A stretch of 64,000 nucleotides of DNA from NCBI RefSeq assembly GCF_007989085.1, contig NZ_BJVJ01000018.1, positions 26,737 to 90,736 on the forward strand, written 5' to 3'. A model generated the notes under the pieces. The model saw nothing but the letters and a program-made list of their open reading frames with translations, searched no databases and was not told where the DNA came from. This stretch comes from Pseudonocardia sulfidoxydans NBRC 16205 (GTDB taxonomy: Bacteria > Actinomycetota > Actinomycetes > Mycobacteriales > Pseudonocardiaceae). A program made the translations under genes and the position numbers. Each line of letters starts with the position of its first letter. Positions within the stretch are counted from its first letter, which is position 1. Positions 1 to 7,789 of the stretch are shown piece after piece.

Positions 1-609
1 GTGCGGCGCCGCCCGTACACGGTGGTGCTGTTCGACGAGGTCGAGAAGGCCCACCCGGACGTCTTCGACACGCTCCTGCAGGTGCTCGACGACGGCCGGC
101 TCACCGACGGCCAGGGCCGCACGGTCGACTTCCGCAACACCATCCTGGTGCTGACGTCGAACCTCGGCTCGCAGGCCATCGCCGACCCCGCGCTCGACGA
201 GGCCGCCCGCAAGGACGCGGTCATGTCGACCGTGCAGCGCCACTTCAAGCCGGAGTTCCTCAACCGGCTCGACGACGTCGTGGTCTTCCACGCGCTGTCG
301 ACCGAGGAGCTGACCCACATCGTCGACATCCAGCTCGACGTCCTGGGTGCCCGGCTGGCGCGGCGCCGGCTCACGCTCGACGTGTCCGACGGGGCGCGGG
401 AGTGGCTGGCGATGAACGGGTTCGACCCGGTCTACGGCGCGCGGCCGCTGCGGCGGCTGGTGCAGTCGTCGATCGGCGACCAGCTGGCCAAGGAGCTGCT
501 CTCGGGGTCGGTCCGCGAGGGCGACACCGTGCGGGTCGACCTCGATCCCTCGGCCTCCGGCGGCACCGGCGGGCTGATCGTCGGCCGGGCGGCGCTGCAA
601 ACCCTGTGA
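1..609 (+). CDS. clpB: ClpB disaggregase, C-terminal part (5' truncated by window edge)
   Basis: This is the C-terminal 202 residues of the Hsp100 chaperone ClpB, a hexameric AAA+ unfoldase that works with DnaK to rescue aggregated proteins in the cytoplasm. The second AAA+ module is visible: Walker [17 protein letters not shown] near the edge, the sensor region [21 protein letters not shown] with its arginine, and the C-terminal [10 protein letters not shown] small domain. The GTG at base 1 is only an internal valine; the true start lies left of the window. The gene ends in CCTGTGA, and twelve bases later a 40-bp palindrome begins. Assignment by motif is very secure. Confidence 0.95.
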   Translation: MRRRPYTVVLFDEVEKAHPDVFDTLLQVLDDGRLTDGQGRTVDFRNTILVLTSNLGSQAIADPALDEAARKDAVMSTVQRHFKPEFLNRLDDVVVFHALSTEELTHIVDIQLDVLGARLARRRLTLDVSDGAREWLAMNGFDPVYGARPLRRLVQSSIGDQLAKELLSGSVREGDTVRVDLDPSASGGTGGLIVGRAALQTL

Positions 610-621
610 GTCGCGAACCCT

Positions 622-661
622 GTGAGTGGCGATAGTCGCTATCGCGACTATCGCCACTCAC
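622..661. repeat. Dispersed 40-bp palindrome, copy 1
   Basis: An 18-bp arm GTGAGTGGCGATAGTCGC and its exact complement flank the centre TATC. It lies 12 bases after the clpB stop. Pairing extends outward (CGAACCC on the left, GGGTTCG on the right) with one bulged base. Two further copies at 7746 and 9975 differ only in the central four bases. It could act as a 3' stabiliser or terminator, but there is no T tract, and the near-identity of copies marks it as a dispersed repeat. Confidence 0.9.
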
Positions 662-734
662 GAGGGTTCGCTCCCGGAACAGATTCACCACGAACGCCCA
701 CGCGAGGCGGTGGCGCGCTCTAGCGTCCGCGGCC

Positions 735-1100
735 ATGACCACACAGGACCGCGCCGCCGCCCGCGACTGGCTCGACGACTACACGGCCCGCCTCGACGAC
801 GTCGCCGCCCGCGCCGAGCGGACCGGCATCGAGATGGCGGCCGTCACCGGCACCGCCCGCAGCCGCGACGGGTCGGTCACGGTCACCGTCGAGCCCTCCG
901 GGGCGCTGCTCGACGTGGTGTTCTCCCCGGTCGCGTCGTCGATCACCCGGGAGCGGCTCGCCGAGCAGCTGCTCGGCACGGCCGCGGAGGCCCGGCGACA
1001 GGCGGCGGCCGCGGCCGTCCAGGCCGCGGAACGCCTGTGGGGCGCCGACTCCGCGACCATGACCCTGCTGCGCGCCTCGCTGACCGGGCCGGCGCAGTGA
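735..1100 (+). CDS. YbaB/EbfC-family nucleoid-associated protein
   Basis: A 121-residue protein with the YbaB/EbfC layout: an N-terminal helix rich in charged residues, a central beta section (GSVTVTVEPSGALLDVVFSP), then a long Ala/Arg-rich helix. Family members are small DNA-binding proteins. In actinomycetes, divergent paralogues often sit beside type VII secretion-type helical proteins, as here. The stop codon overlaps the GTG of the next gene, so translation is probably coupled. The start is the ATG preceding MTTQDRAAARDW. The family is fairly clear; a link to secretion is inferred from position only. Confidence 0.8.
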   Translation: MTTQDRAAARDWLDDYTARLDDVAARAERTGIEMAAVTGTARSRDGSVTVTVEPSGALLDVVFSPVASSITRERLAEQLLGTAAEARRQAAAAAVQAAERLWGADSATMTLLRASLTGPAQ

Positions 1101-1399
1101 GTGCCGGCGGGTTCTCGGTCGACGCCGACGCGGTCGAGGCGCACGCGGGCACGGTCGAGGAGCGTGCCGGCCGGGTCAGGGCCGGCGCGCAGGCAGGGAA
1201 GACGGTCGGGCCCGGCGCGTTCGGCCTCATCGGTCAGGGGATCTCCAAGGGCGTCATCACGGCCTCCCACGAGCTCACCACGACGTTGGGCGCGGTGGCG
1301 GGCACCGGTGAGCGGCACGGACAGTCGCTGCGTGACACCGTCGCCTGCTACCGCGAGGTCGAGAGGCGCGTCGCGGCCGGGTTCGGCGGCCCCCGGTGA
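1097..1399 (+). CDS. EspC-like type VII secretion target (DUF2580 type)
   Basis: A 100-residue helical protein beginning GFSVDADAVEAHAGTVEERA, the typical opening of the EspC/DUF2580 family of small ESX-associated proteins. The second half (GERHGQSLRDTVACYREVERR) fits the second helix. It begins at a GTG that overlaps the stop of the YbaB gene and ends overlapping the GTG of the following WXG-like gene, so the three form one coupled unit. These proteins are presumed partners or substrates of an ESX/type VII system. No ESX core genes are visible here, so the secretion role is inference. Confidence 0.75.
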   Translation: MSAGGFSVDADAVEAHAGTVEERAGRVRAGAQAGKTVGPGAFGLIGQGISKGVITASHELTTTLGAVAGTGERHGQSLRDTVACYREVERRVAAGFGGPR

Positions 1400-2346
1400 C
1401 CGGGCTCGTCGCTGAGCCGGAGGCCACGACCTGGTACGCCGGTGCGGGCGTCGCGGAGAGCGTCGCGGAGTTCGGCGAGGCGGTCGGCTCCGGTGACATC
1501 GGGTCGATCGCCGTCAAGGGCGCCGCCGCCGGCATCGACGCGCTCGGCGTCCTCACCGACCCCTTCGGCAGCCTCGCCTCCGCGGGTGTCGGCTGGGCGA
1601 TCGAGCACATCGGTTTCCTGCGCGAGCCGTTCGATGCGCTCCTGGGCGACCCCGACGAGATCAAGGCACATGCCGCGACCTGGTCGAACGTCTCGAAGCA
1701 CCTCAAGACGGTCGCCGCCGACGACACCGCCGCGCTCGACCGGCTCTCCGGCTGGGACGGTGCCGCCGCCGACGCCTACCGCGTCCGTGCCCGGGAGTGG
1801 ACGGGCACGGTCGCAGCCGCCGCCGACGAGGCGGACCGGCTCGTCGACGAGACGATCAGCTCCGCCGCACTGACCGCCGCCGTCCGCTCGACGATCCGCG
1901 ACCTCATCGCCGACTTCGTCGCGAAGCTGATCGGCCCGCTGCTCGCCGCGGTCACCGCGGCCGCGGTGACCGCGGGAGCGTCGCTCGTGGCGTTCGTCGC
2001 GGGTGTCGTGTCGACGGCGATCTCGTTGGCGCGGAAGTTCGCGAGCATGATCCAGAAGCTGCTGGACGCGCTCGGGCTCGCCTCCCAGCGGCTCGCGGAC
2101 CTGATCACGCGACTCGCGGCGCTCAAGCAGAAGGCCGACACCGTGTTCGGTGGGGCGGTGCACGTCGCGACGACCCCCGACCTCGCCAGGTGGACGGGAG
2201 CCAACCCGTTGAAGATGCCCGCGACCGTAGTGAAGGTCGAGGGCAAGGTCGGCAACCCGTACGCCGGCATGGCGGTCACAGGCGTCGACGAGGCGGTGCA
2301 GGTGGACGGCGCGAAGGAGGAGGCGCGGAAGGGCGCGACGGCCTGA
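1396..2346 (+). CDS. WXG100-like/PPE-like helical protein with hydrophobic middle
   Basis: A 316-residue protein. Residues about 90-155 carry a helical hairpin with LSGWDGAAADAYRVRAREW, a WxG turn of the WXG100 superfamily. Residues about 175-225 are hydrophobic (LIADFVAKLIGPLLAAVTAA and following) and could cross or enter a membrane. The C-terminal third has no recognised toxin motif. Start is the GTG overlapping the preceding stop. The architecture resembles long actinobacterial type VII targets that carry variable C-termini. Its exact role is unknown; it probably pairs with the small EspC-like protein encoded just upstream. Confidence 0.7.
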   Translation: MTGLVAEPEATTWYAGAGVAESVAEFGEAVGSGDIGSIAVKGAAAGIDALGVLTDPFGSLASAGVGWAIEHIGFLREPFDALLGDPDEIKAHAATWSNVSKHLKTVAADDTAALDRLSGWDGAAADAYRVRAREWTGTVAAAADEADRLVDETISSAALTAAVRSTIRDLIADFVAKLIGPLLAAVTAAAVTAGASLVAFVAGVVSTAISLARKFASMIQKLLDALGLASQRLADLITRLAALKQKADTVFGGAVHVATTPDLARWTGANPLKMPATVVKVEGKVGNPYAGMAVTGVDEAVQVDGAKEEARKGATA

Positions 2347-2428
2347 CCGGATGGTTCCGACGCGCCGAACGGGCGAGTGACCGGCGCGTTACCGGACGTC
2401 GAGGGCCTACGCGGCTAGGCTCCGCGCC

Positions 2429-3091
2429 GTGGGCAACGCGTCGGTCTGGTTCGTCATCGCCGTGGTCGCGCTCCTGGCCGGGATCGGCCTCCTGATCGCC
2501 GACCGCACCCGCGGCGACGGGGGCACCCGTGACCGCAGGCGCTGGGCGGCACTGCGGGAGTGGGAGTTCGCCGAGAGCGATCCCGTGCTACCCAGCCGGT
2601 GGCGCTACGGGACGATCCACCAGGGCGGCCCGGGCATCGCCCGGAACCTGGTGAGCGGCAACGTCCCCACGCACCAGGGACCCCGGCAGGCCTACGTGTT
2701 CGACCACGAGCAGCACGGCCGGATCAGTTCCGTGCTCGTCGCGGTGCAGGTGCAGTCGCAGCTGCCTGCCGCCGTCGAGCTGCGGCTGCCCTCGGCTCCT
2801 CTCCCCGACGACGCGGGCCTCGACCTGCTCGCCCCCGTCGGCGAGCGCTACGCATTCGTGTCCGACGCCGACGCGGTGAAGCCGCTGCTCACCCCGGAGC
2901 TGGCCGACGCCGGCAACGCGGTGGGCGACGACATCGAGCTGCTGTGGGCCGAGGACGCCTGGGTGCTCGCGGCCGCGCCGGTCGACGCCACGACCGAACG
3001 TCTGCAGGACCTGCTGGCCGACATGGCCGAGGTCGCCCACGCCCTCGAGGAGGGGCAGGGCGCGGCCCGTCACCGGCTCAGCAAGAACTGA
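2429..3091 (+). CDS. Single-pass membrane protein of unknown function
   Basis: A 220-residue protein with an N-terminal transmembrane segment (ASVWFVIAVVALLAGIGLLI, about residues 4-23), a short basic stretch RTRGDGGTRDRRRW, then a soluble domain of about 180 residues. The soluble part has beta-rich stretches (SSVLVAVQVQSQLPAAVELR) and an acidic C-terminal helix. No signal cleavage site or catalytic motif is evident, and I do not recognise the family. It follows the type VII-like trio by about 80 bases in the same direction and may be cotranscribed. Start is the GTG before GNASVW. Confidence 0.65.
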   Translation: MGNASVWFVIAVVALLAGIGLLIADRTRGDGGTRDRRRWAALREWEFAESDPVLPSRWRYGTIHQGGPGIARNLVSGNVPTHQGPRQAYVFDHEQHGRISSVLVAVQVQSQLPAAVELRLPSAPLPDDAGLDLLAPVGERYAFVSDADAVKPLLTPELADAGNAVGDDIELLWAEDAWVLAAAPVDATTERLQDLLADMAEVAHALEEGQGAARHRLSKN

Positions 3092-3135
3092 CCCGCTCCG
3101 GCGCGCGGGCGCGGCCCGCTGGTTAGGGTCGTCGT

Positions 3136-3906
3136 GTGCCGACCGCCCTGATCACCGGAGCGACGGCGGGCATCGGTGCCGCCTTCGCCGCGCGCCTCGC
3201 CTCCGACGGACACGATCTCGTCCTCGTCGCCCGTGACGTCGAGCGGCTGGAGTCGACGGCGCACCGGCTGCGGGGCCGCGGTTCCACGGTCGAGGTGCTG
3301 GGTGCCGACCTCGCCGACGCCGCGGGCCGCTCCCGCGTCGCCGCCCGGCTCGCCGACCCGGACCGCTCGCCCGTGGACCTGCTCGTCAACAACGCGGGCA
3401 TGTCGCACAAGGAGCGGTTCGTCGACACCAGTCCCGAGGACCTGCAGCACCAGCACGACGTCAACGTCACCGCGGTCATGGCCCTGACCCGGGCGGTGCT
3501 GCCCGGCATGATCGGCAGGGGCCGGGGCGCGGTCGTCAACGTCGCCAGCGTGCTCGGGCTCGTCCCCGGCCAGGGCTCCATCTACAGCGCCGACAAGGCG
3601 TGGGTCACCTCGTTCACCGAGGCGATCGCGGCGTCGTCGGCGGGGACGGGGGTGCGGGCGATGGTGCTGTGCCCCGGGTTCGTGCGCACCGAGTTCCACG
3701 AGCGGGCGGGCATGAACGTCGGCGACCGCAGCGGACCGCTGTGGCTCGACGCCGAGCGCGTCGTGGACGACTGCCTGGCCGACCTCGCCCGGGGCCGGGT
3801 CGTGTCCGTGCCCAGTCGCCAGTACAAGACGATCGTCGGCGTCGCGGACGTGCTGCCGCGCGGGGTGGTCCGCCGCCTCGCCGCGCGCATGTCGCGGCGC
3901 CGCTGA
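3136..3906 (+). CDS. Short-chain dehydrogenase/reductase
   Basis: A 256-residue classical SDR with a Rossmann fold. The cofactor motif TGATAGIG is at residues 7-14, NNAG follows strand 4, and the catalytic set is Ser138, Tyr150 and Lys154 (YSADK). The basic residues after strand 2 ([17 protein letters not shown]) fit NADP(H). The C-terminus is rich in Arg ([13 protein letters not shown]). The substrate cannot be read from sequence; such proteins are often annotated as fatty-acyl or steroid-type dehydrogenases. The start is GTG. It lies 27 bases upstream of pyrE. Confidence 0.88.
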   Translation: MPTALITGATAGIGAAFAARLASDGHDLVLVARDVERLESTAHRLRGRGSTVEVLGADLADAAGRSRVAARLADPDRSPVDLLVNNAGMSHKERFVDTSPEDLQHQHDVNVTAVMALTRAVLPGMIGRGRGAVVNVASVLGLVPGQGSIYSADKAWVTSFTEAIAASSAGTGVRAMVLCPGFVRTEFHERAGMNVGDRSGPLWLDAERVVDDCLADLARGRVVSVPSRQYKTIVGVADVLPRGVVRRLAARMSRRR

Positions 3907-3933
3907 GCTCCCCTGCAGGAAGGTTCCCACCCG

Positions 3934-4482
3934 ATGAGTTCCGACACCGACCGCGATCGTCTCGCCACGCTCGTCCGCGAGCTGGGGGTGGTCCACGGCA
4001 AGGTCACGCTGGCGTCCGGCGCCGAGGCCGACTACTACGTCGACCTGCGCCGGGTCACCCTGCAGCACGAGGCCGCGCCGCTGGTCGGCAGGCTGCTGCG
4101 GGTGCTGACGGCCGACTGGGAGTACCAGGCCGTCGGTGGGCTGACGCTGGGCGCCGACCCCGTCGCCGACGCGATGCTGCACTCCGCCGCGGCCGACGGC
4201 GTCGCCCTCGACGCCTATGTCGTGCGGAAGGCGACGAAGGAGCACGGCATGCAGCGCCTCGTCGAGGGCCCGGACATCGCCGGCCGTCGCGTGCTCGTCG
4301 TCGAGGACACCTCGACGACAGGTGGTTCGGTGCTGACGGCTGTGCGGGCGGTGCGTGCGGCCGGTGCGGAGATCGTGGGTGTCGCGACGGTCGTCGACCG
4401 CGACACCGGGGCCAGGGAGGCCATCGAGGCCGAGGGTCTGAGCTACCGGGCGCTGCTCGGGCTCGCCGACCTGGGTCTGTAG
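3934..4482 (+). CDS. pyrE: Orotate phosphoribosyltransferase
   Basis: A 182-residue enzyme joining orotate and PRPP to form orotidine 5'-phosphate, the fifth step of de novo pyrimidine synthesis. The PRPP-binding loop VLVVEDTSTTGGS lies at about residues 120-132, with the acidic pair Glu124-Asp125. The flexible loop RKATKEHGMQRLVEG and the orotate-contacting region LASGAEADYYVDLRR are present. Length matches short actinobacterial PyrE proteins. ATG start with GGAAGG about 10 bases upstream. A strong hairpin follows the stop codon. Confidence 0.95.
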   Translation: MSSDTDRDRLATLVRELGVVHGKVTLASGAEADYYVDLRRVTLQHEAAPLVGRLLRVLTADWEYQAVGGLTLGADPVADAMLHSAAADGVALDAYVVRKATKEHGMQRLVEGPDIAGRRVLVVEDTSTTGGSVLTAVRAVRAAGAEIVGVATVVDRDTGAREAIEAEGLSYRALLGLADLGL

Positions 4483-4489
4483 CGCGGCG

Positions 4490-4518
4490 GGGACCCGGCC
4501 CCGCCCCCGCCGGGTCCC
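4490..4518 (+). terminator. Hairpin after pyrE
   Basis: Ten-base arms GGGACCCGGC and GCCGGGTCCC enclose a 9-base loop, starting 8 bases after the pyrE stop. There is no T tract, which is usual for actinobacterial intrinsic terminators. Confidence 0.6.
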
Positions 4519-4637
4519 TCCGAACGGGTGACCCCTGCTTCGGCGAAACAATCGCGCAACCTGTTCGGCGCAGGCAACCGTCATGTTTGTGTCGCATACT
4601 CGGATTCGGTCACGAGGTGGTCACGCAGGGGGGTGCG

Positions 4638-5336
4638 ATGATTGTCCCGCGTCTGCAATTTGAATTGCGAAGTAGGACCGTAAAGTCCGTTTTATCATTC
4701 TTCGCCCTGGTCGTGGGCCTGACCGCCCTCCTCGCCGGCTGCGGCGGACCCAGTGCGCAATACGTCATCAACTCGGCCGACAAGACATATCTGAAAGTGC
4801 CGAACACGTGGCGGCAGATCGATCCGGCGCAGTTCACCGAGGCCCTCGGCAGCGCACCCGCCGCGAGCAGCGCCGACGGCACCTGGATCGTCGGGTACGA
4901 CGCCGCCACCGGCCCGGCGCTCCAGCACATGTTCGACCCCCGGACCGACGAGCCCGTCGTCCTCGTCAGCGTCGACGGCGTCCCCGAGAAGTCCCGCGGC
5001 CAGATCAGCCTCGACGTCGTGCGCGACTTCCGCTTCCCCGTCTCCGCCACGGCCCGCCAGCAGCTCGAACTCGGCGCCTCCCGGCTCACCGACTTCCAGC
5101 TCCTCGCCGACGAGATGCTGACCCCCGGCCACGGGGTCCGCGGCGTGCACACGGTCTTCGCCTACCGCATCGACGGCGGCCCACCCCAGGTGTTCGACCA
5201 GATCGGTTACCTCAACGACGACGCCAGCAAGGTCTACGTGGCGATCGCCCGCTGCTCGCTCGACTGCTTCCAGGAGCGGCAGTCCGAGATCGAGGGCGTC
5301 GTCAACTCGTTCACCGTGCGGGAGGACAGCCCATGA
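4638..5336 (+). CDS. Lipoprotein encoded with the FtsH-like protease
   Basis: A 232-residue exported lipoprotein. The N-terminus is basic, then VLSFFALVVGLTALLAG leads to lipobox Cys35 (LLAGC). The mature domain has no family I recognise. It contains KVPNTWRQID, and ends with a pattern found in actinobacterial surface proteins of the LpqN/DUF1795 type (VYVAIARCSLDCFQERQSEI..VVNSFTV), a weak resemblance only. The two cysteines near the end could form a disulfide. Its TGA overlaps the ATG of the downstream membrane protease, so the two products are made together and may act as a pair across the membrane. Start ATG follows a G-rich GGGGGG. Confidence 0.75.
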   Translation: MIVPRLQFELRSRTVKSVLSFFALVVGLTALLAGCGGPSAQYVINSADKTYLKVPNTWRQIDPAQFTEALGSAPAASSADGTWIVGYDAATGPALQHMFDPRTDEPVVLVSVDGVPEKSRGQISLDVVRDFRFPVSATARQQLELGASRLTDFQLLADEMLTPGHGVRGVHTVFAYRIDGGPPQVFDQIGYLNDDASKVYVAIARCSLDCFQERQSEIEGVVNSFTVREDSP

Positions 5337-7735
5337 CGGCCCCCGACCTGACGAAACCCGCCGACGGGCCGGAAGGGCACCACCACGTCCCGCCGCCCGA
5401 ACGGCCGACGACCCGCAAGCGGATGCCGATGTGGAACCGCATCCGGCTGCTGCTGCTGTTCGCCGTCGCGTTCTTCGTCATCGTCTGGGCCGCGATGGCC
5501 GACAACCTGCTCATCACGTTCGCCGACTCGCTGAAGATCCAGCTCTACGAGTCGCAGTGGCTGATCTGGCTGGCCGGCCTCGAGTTCCTGCGCCAGATCC
5601 ACTACCTCGTCTCCGAGCGTTCCGTCGGCTACCACCGGTTCTGGTCGGAGAAGGTCTTCGGCGGGTTCGACCGCGCCGTGAAGAAGCGGTTCTCCGACTG
5701 GACCCGGTTCCGGCTCGGCCGGCTCGTCAAGGTCGTCGCGCTGCTCGTGCTGTTCGCCTTCATCGCCGCCGCGATCCTCGAGACGTCACCGATCCTCGCC
5801 GTGTTCCAGCTACCCGCGCTGATCTGGCAGGCGATGCCGCTGATCCTGCAGCTGCTCTTCGCCTTCTTCTTCATCGCGTTCCAATTCATCGGGCTGTTCT
5901 GGCTGCTCTCACGCGGCGGCGTCGACACCTACTACCCCGACGACATCAAGACCCGGTTCACCGACGTCTGGGGTCAGGACCACGTCCTCGACCGCATCCG
6001 CGAGAACATCATGTACCTGGAGCGACCCGAGGAGATCGAGGCCAAGGGCGGCTACGTGCCCGGCGGCATCCTGCTGTGGGGCCCACCCGGCACCGGCAAG
6101 ACGCTGATGGCCGAGGCCGTCGCCGGCGAGACCGGGCGCCCCTACGTGTTCGTCGACCCCGGCGCGTTCATCAACATGTTCATGGGCGTCGGCATCCTCA
6201 AGGTCAAGTCGCTGTTCCGCAAGCTGCGCAAGCTGTCCCTGCGCTACGGCGGCGTCATCGTGTTCTTCGACGAGGCCGACGCGCTCGGCAATCGCGGCTC
6301 GCTCGCCCAGGTCGGCCCCGGCGGCGGACCCCGCGGCATGGCGCCCCCGCCCTTCCGGGCCGCCGGCTGCCACGGCTTCTCCTACCTCTCCGACGACACC
6401 CGCGCGCTGCTCACCCGCGAGGCCATGGCGTCGATCCCGGCGCCGGAACCGGAGCGGCGCAGCAGGTTCGTCATGGGCGGTGGCATGAACGGCGGCGGGG
6501 GCGGCATGGGCACGCTCCAGGCCCTGATCACCGAGCTCTCCGGGCTCAAGAAGCCCCGCGGCCTGCTCAACCGCTGGGGACGACGCGCACTGGGCATGCG
6601 CCCCAAGCCGCCACCGAAGTACCGGATCCTCGTGATGATGGCGACCAACATGCCGGAGGCGCTCGACGAGGCGTTGCTGCGGCCGGGCCGCATCGACCGG
6701 ATCTACAAGGTCGGCTACCCGAGCAAGGCCGGCCGGATCCGCACCTACGAGGGCTACTTCGACAAGGTGCCGCACGAGATCACGGCCGAGCAGCTCGACA
6801 AGCTCGCCACGATCACGCCGTACGCCACCGGCGCGACGATCAAGGACCTCGTCAACGAGGCCCTGATCACCGCCATCCGGGACGGCCGCGAGGTCATCGG
6901 CTGGCGGGACGTGCTGCGCGCCAAGCAGCTCAAGGACCTCGGCCCGCCCGAGGACGTCGAGTACATCGAGCGCGAGCGGCACGCCGTCGCCGTCCACGAG
7001 GGCTGCCACGCCGTCGTCGCCCACCGGGTGCGCGAGCACATGGAGATCGACCTCGCGACGATCGAGAAGGGCTCCGACTACCTCGGCATGGTCGCGAGCA
7101 TCCCACCGGAGGACCAGTTCACCCGCTGGCGCTCGGAGTACGAGGCCGACATCCTCGTCTCCCTCGCCTCGCTGGCCGGGGAGCGGATGTTCTTCGACGG
7201 CGACAGCTCCTCCGGGGTGTCCGGGGACCTCGAGTCGGCCACGACCCTCGCCTCGTTCATGGAGGGCTTCTGGGGCATGGGAGCGACGGTGTCGTCCTAC
7301 TCGACGGCGCGTCGCCTGGAGGTCGGCAGCCCCGGTGGCGGCAAGGGCGCCCCTGGGAAGAACGAGCCGACGGAGGCCGTCCTGCGCCGGGCCCTCGCCG
7401 ACCGGATCGAGGACCACCTCGGGCGGCTCCTCGACCGCGCCGAACAGATCCTGCGGGACAACAGATCCGCCGTCCTCGCACTGGCCCACGCGCTGGAGAC
7501 GCACAAGACGCTCTCCGGGGAGGACGTCGAGGCGGTCATGAACGGCACCGTCGGCCCTTCCGTCGACGGCCGGATCTACGCCGACGCGAACTTCCTCGCC
7601 CGGCTGGAGGACTATCACGCCGCGGCCGTCGGGGCGCACGTGGGACACACGTCCGTGCAGCTGGCGCTCCCGGTCGTGCGCCCGCAGGACGAGCATCCGA
7701 CCAGCGCCGCCGCCACCCCCAGACCCGACCTGTGA
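5333..7735 (+). CDS. FtsH-like membrane AAA protease with atypical N-terminus and AAA insertion
   Basis: An 800-residue protein. Residues 1-35 are Pro-rich, and hydrophobic segments lie at about 37-56, 131-150 and 165-192, unlike the two-TM FtsH layout. The AAA module has Walker A GPPGTGKT (250-257), Walker B VIVFFDEAD (308-316) and the arginine-finger region ATNMPEALDEALLRPGRIDR. Between Walker B and sensor 1 sits a Gly/Pro-rich insertion of about 75 residues (320-395). The M41-type peptidase shows HEGCH (555-559) and an acidic third ligand near Asp632 (SSGVSGDLESATTLA). All zinc ligands look intact, so it should be an active ATP-dependent protease. It is coupled to the lipoprotein gene. It is a divergent paralogue; the housekeeping ftsH is presumably elsewhere. 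Confidence 0.85.
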   Translation: MTAPDLTKPADGPEGHHHVPPPERPTTRKRMPMWNRIRLLLLFAVAFFVIVWAAMADNLLITFADSLKIQLYESQWLIWLAGLEFLRQIHYLVSERSVGYHRFWSEKVFGGFDRAVKKRFSDWTRFRLGRLVKVVALLVLFAFIAAAILETSPILAVFQLPALIWQAMPLILQLLFAFFFIAFQFIGLFWLLSRGGVDTYYPDDIKTRFTDVWGQDHVLDRIRENIMYLERPEEIEAKGGYVPGGILLWGPPGTGKTLMAEAVAGETGRPYVFVDPGAFINMFMGVGILKVKSLFRKLRKLSLRYGGVIVFFDEADALGNRGSLAQVGPGGGPRGMAPPPFRAAGCHGFSYLSDDTRALLTREAMASIPAPEPERRSRFVMGGGMNGGGGGMGTLQALITELSGLKKPRGLLNRWGRRALGMRPKPPPKYRILVMMATNMPEALDEALLRPGRIDRIYKVGYPSKAGRIRTYEGYFDKVPHEITAEQLDKLATITPYATGATIKDLVNEALITAIRDGREVIGWRDVLRAKQLKDLGPPEDVEYIERERHAVAVHEGCHAVVAHRVREHMEIDLATIEKGSDYLGMVASIPPEDQFTRWRSEYEADILVSLASLAGERMFFDGDSSSGVSGDLESATTLASFMEGFWGMGATVSSYSTARRLEVGSPGGGKGAPGKNEPTEAVLRRALADRIEDHLGRLLDRAEQILRDNRSAVLALAHALETHKTLSGEDVEAVMNGTVGPSVDGRIYADANFLARLEDYHAAAVGAHVGHTSVQLALPVVRPQDEHPTSAAATPRPDL

Positions 7736-7745
7736 GCCCCGACCT

Positions 7746-7785
7746 GTGAGTGGCGATAGTCGCTATAGCGACTATCGCCACTCAC
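7746..7785. repeat. Dispersed 40-bp palindrome, copy 2
   Basis: Perfect palindrome: arms as in the copy at 622, centre TATA, so 20 bases pair with 20 and no loop base is left over. It occupies the gap between two convergent genes: it starts 10 bases after the FtsH-like stop and ends 4 bases before the exporter stop. The 13-bp CCCGACCTGTGAG that contains the FtsH-like stop is repeated immediately left of the palindrome (7724 and 7738). Confidence 0.9.
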
Positions 7786-7789
7786 GAGC

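Noticed and set aside
1..3. GTG at base 1 as a start codon
   Set aside because: It lies inside the second AAA+ module of ClpB, which needs several hundred residues upstream.
4483..4637. Riboswitch upstream of the lipoprotein gene
   Set aside because: Apart from the pyrE hairpin I could not find a conserved aptamer pattern in the spacer.
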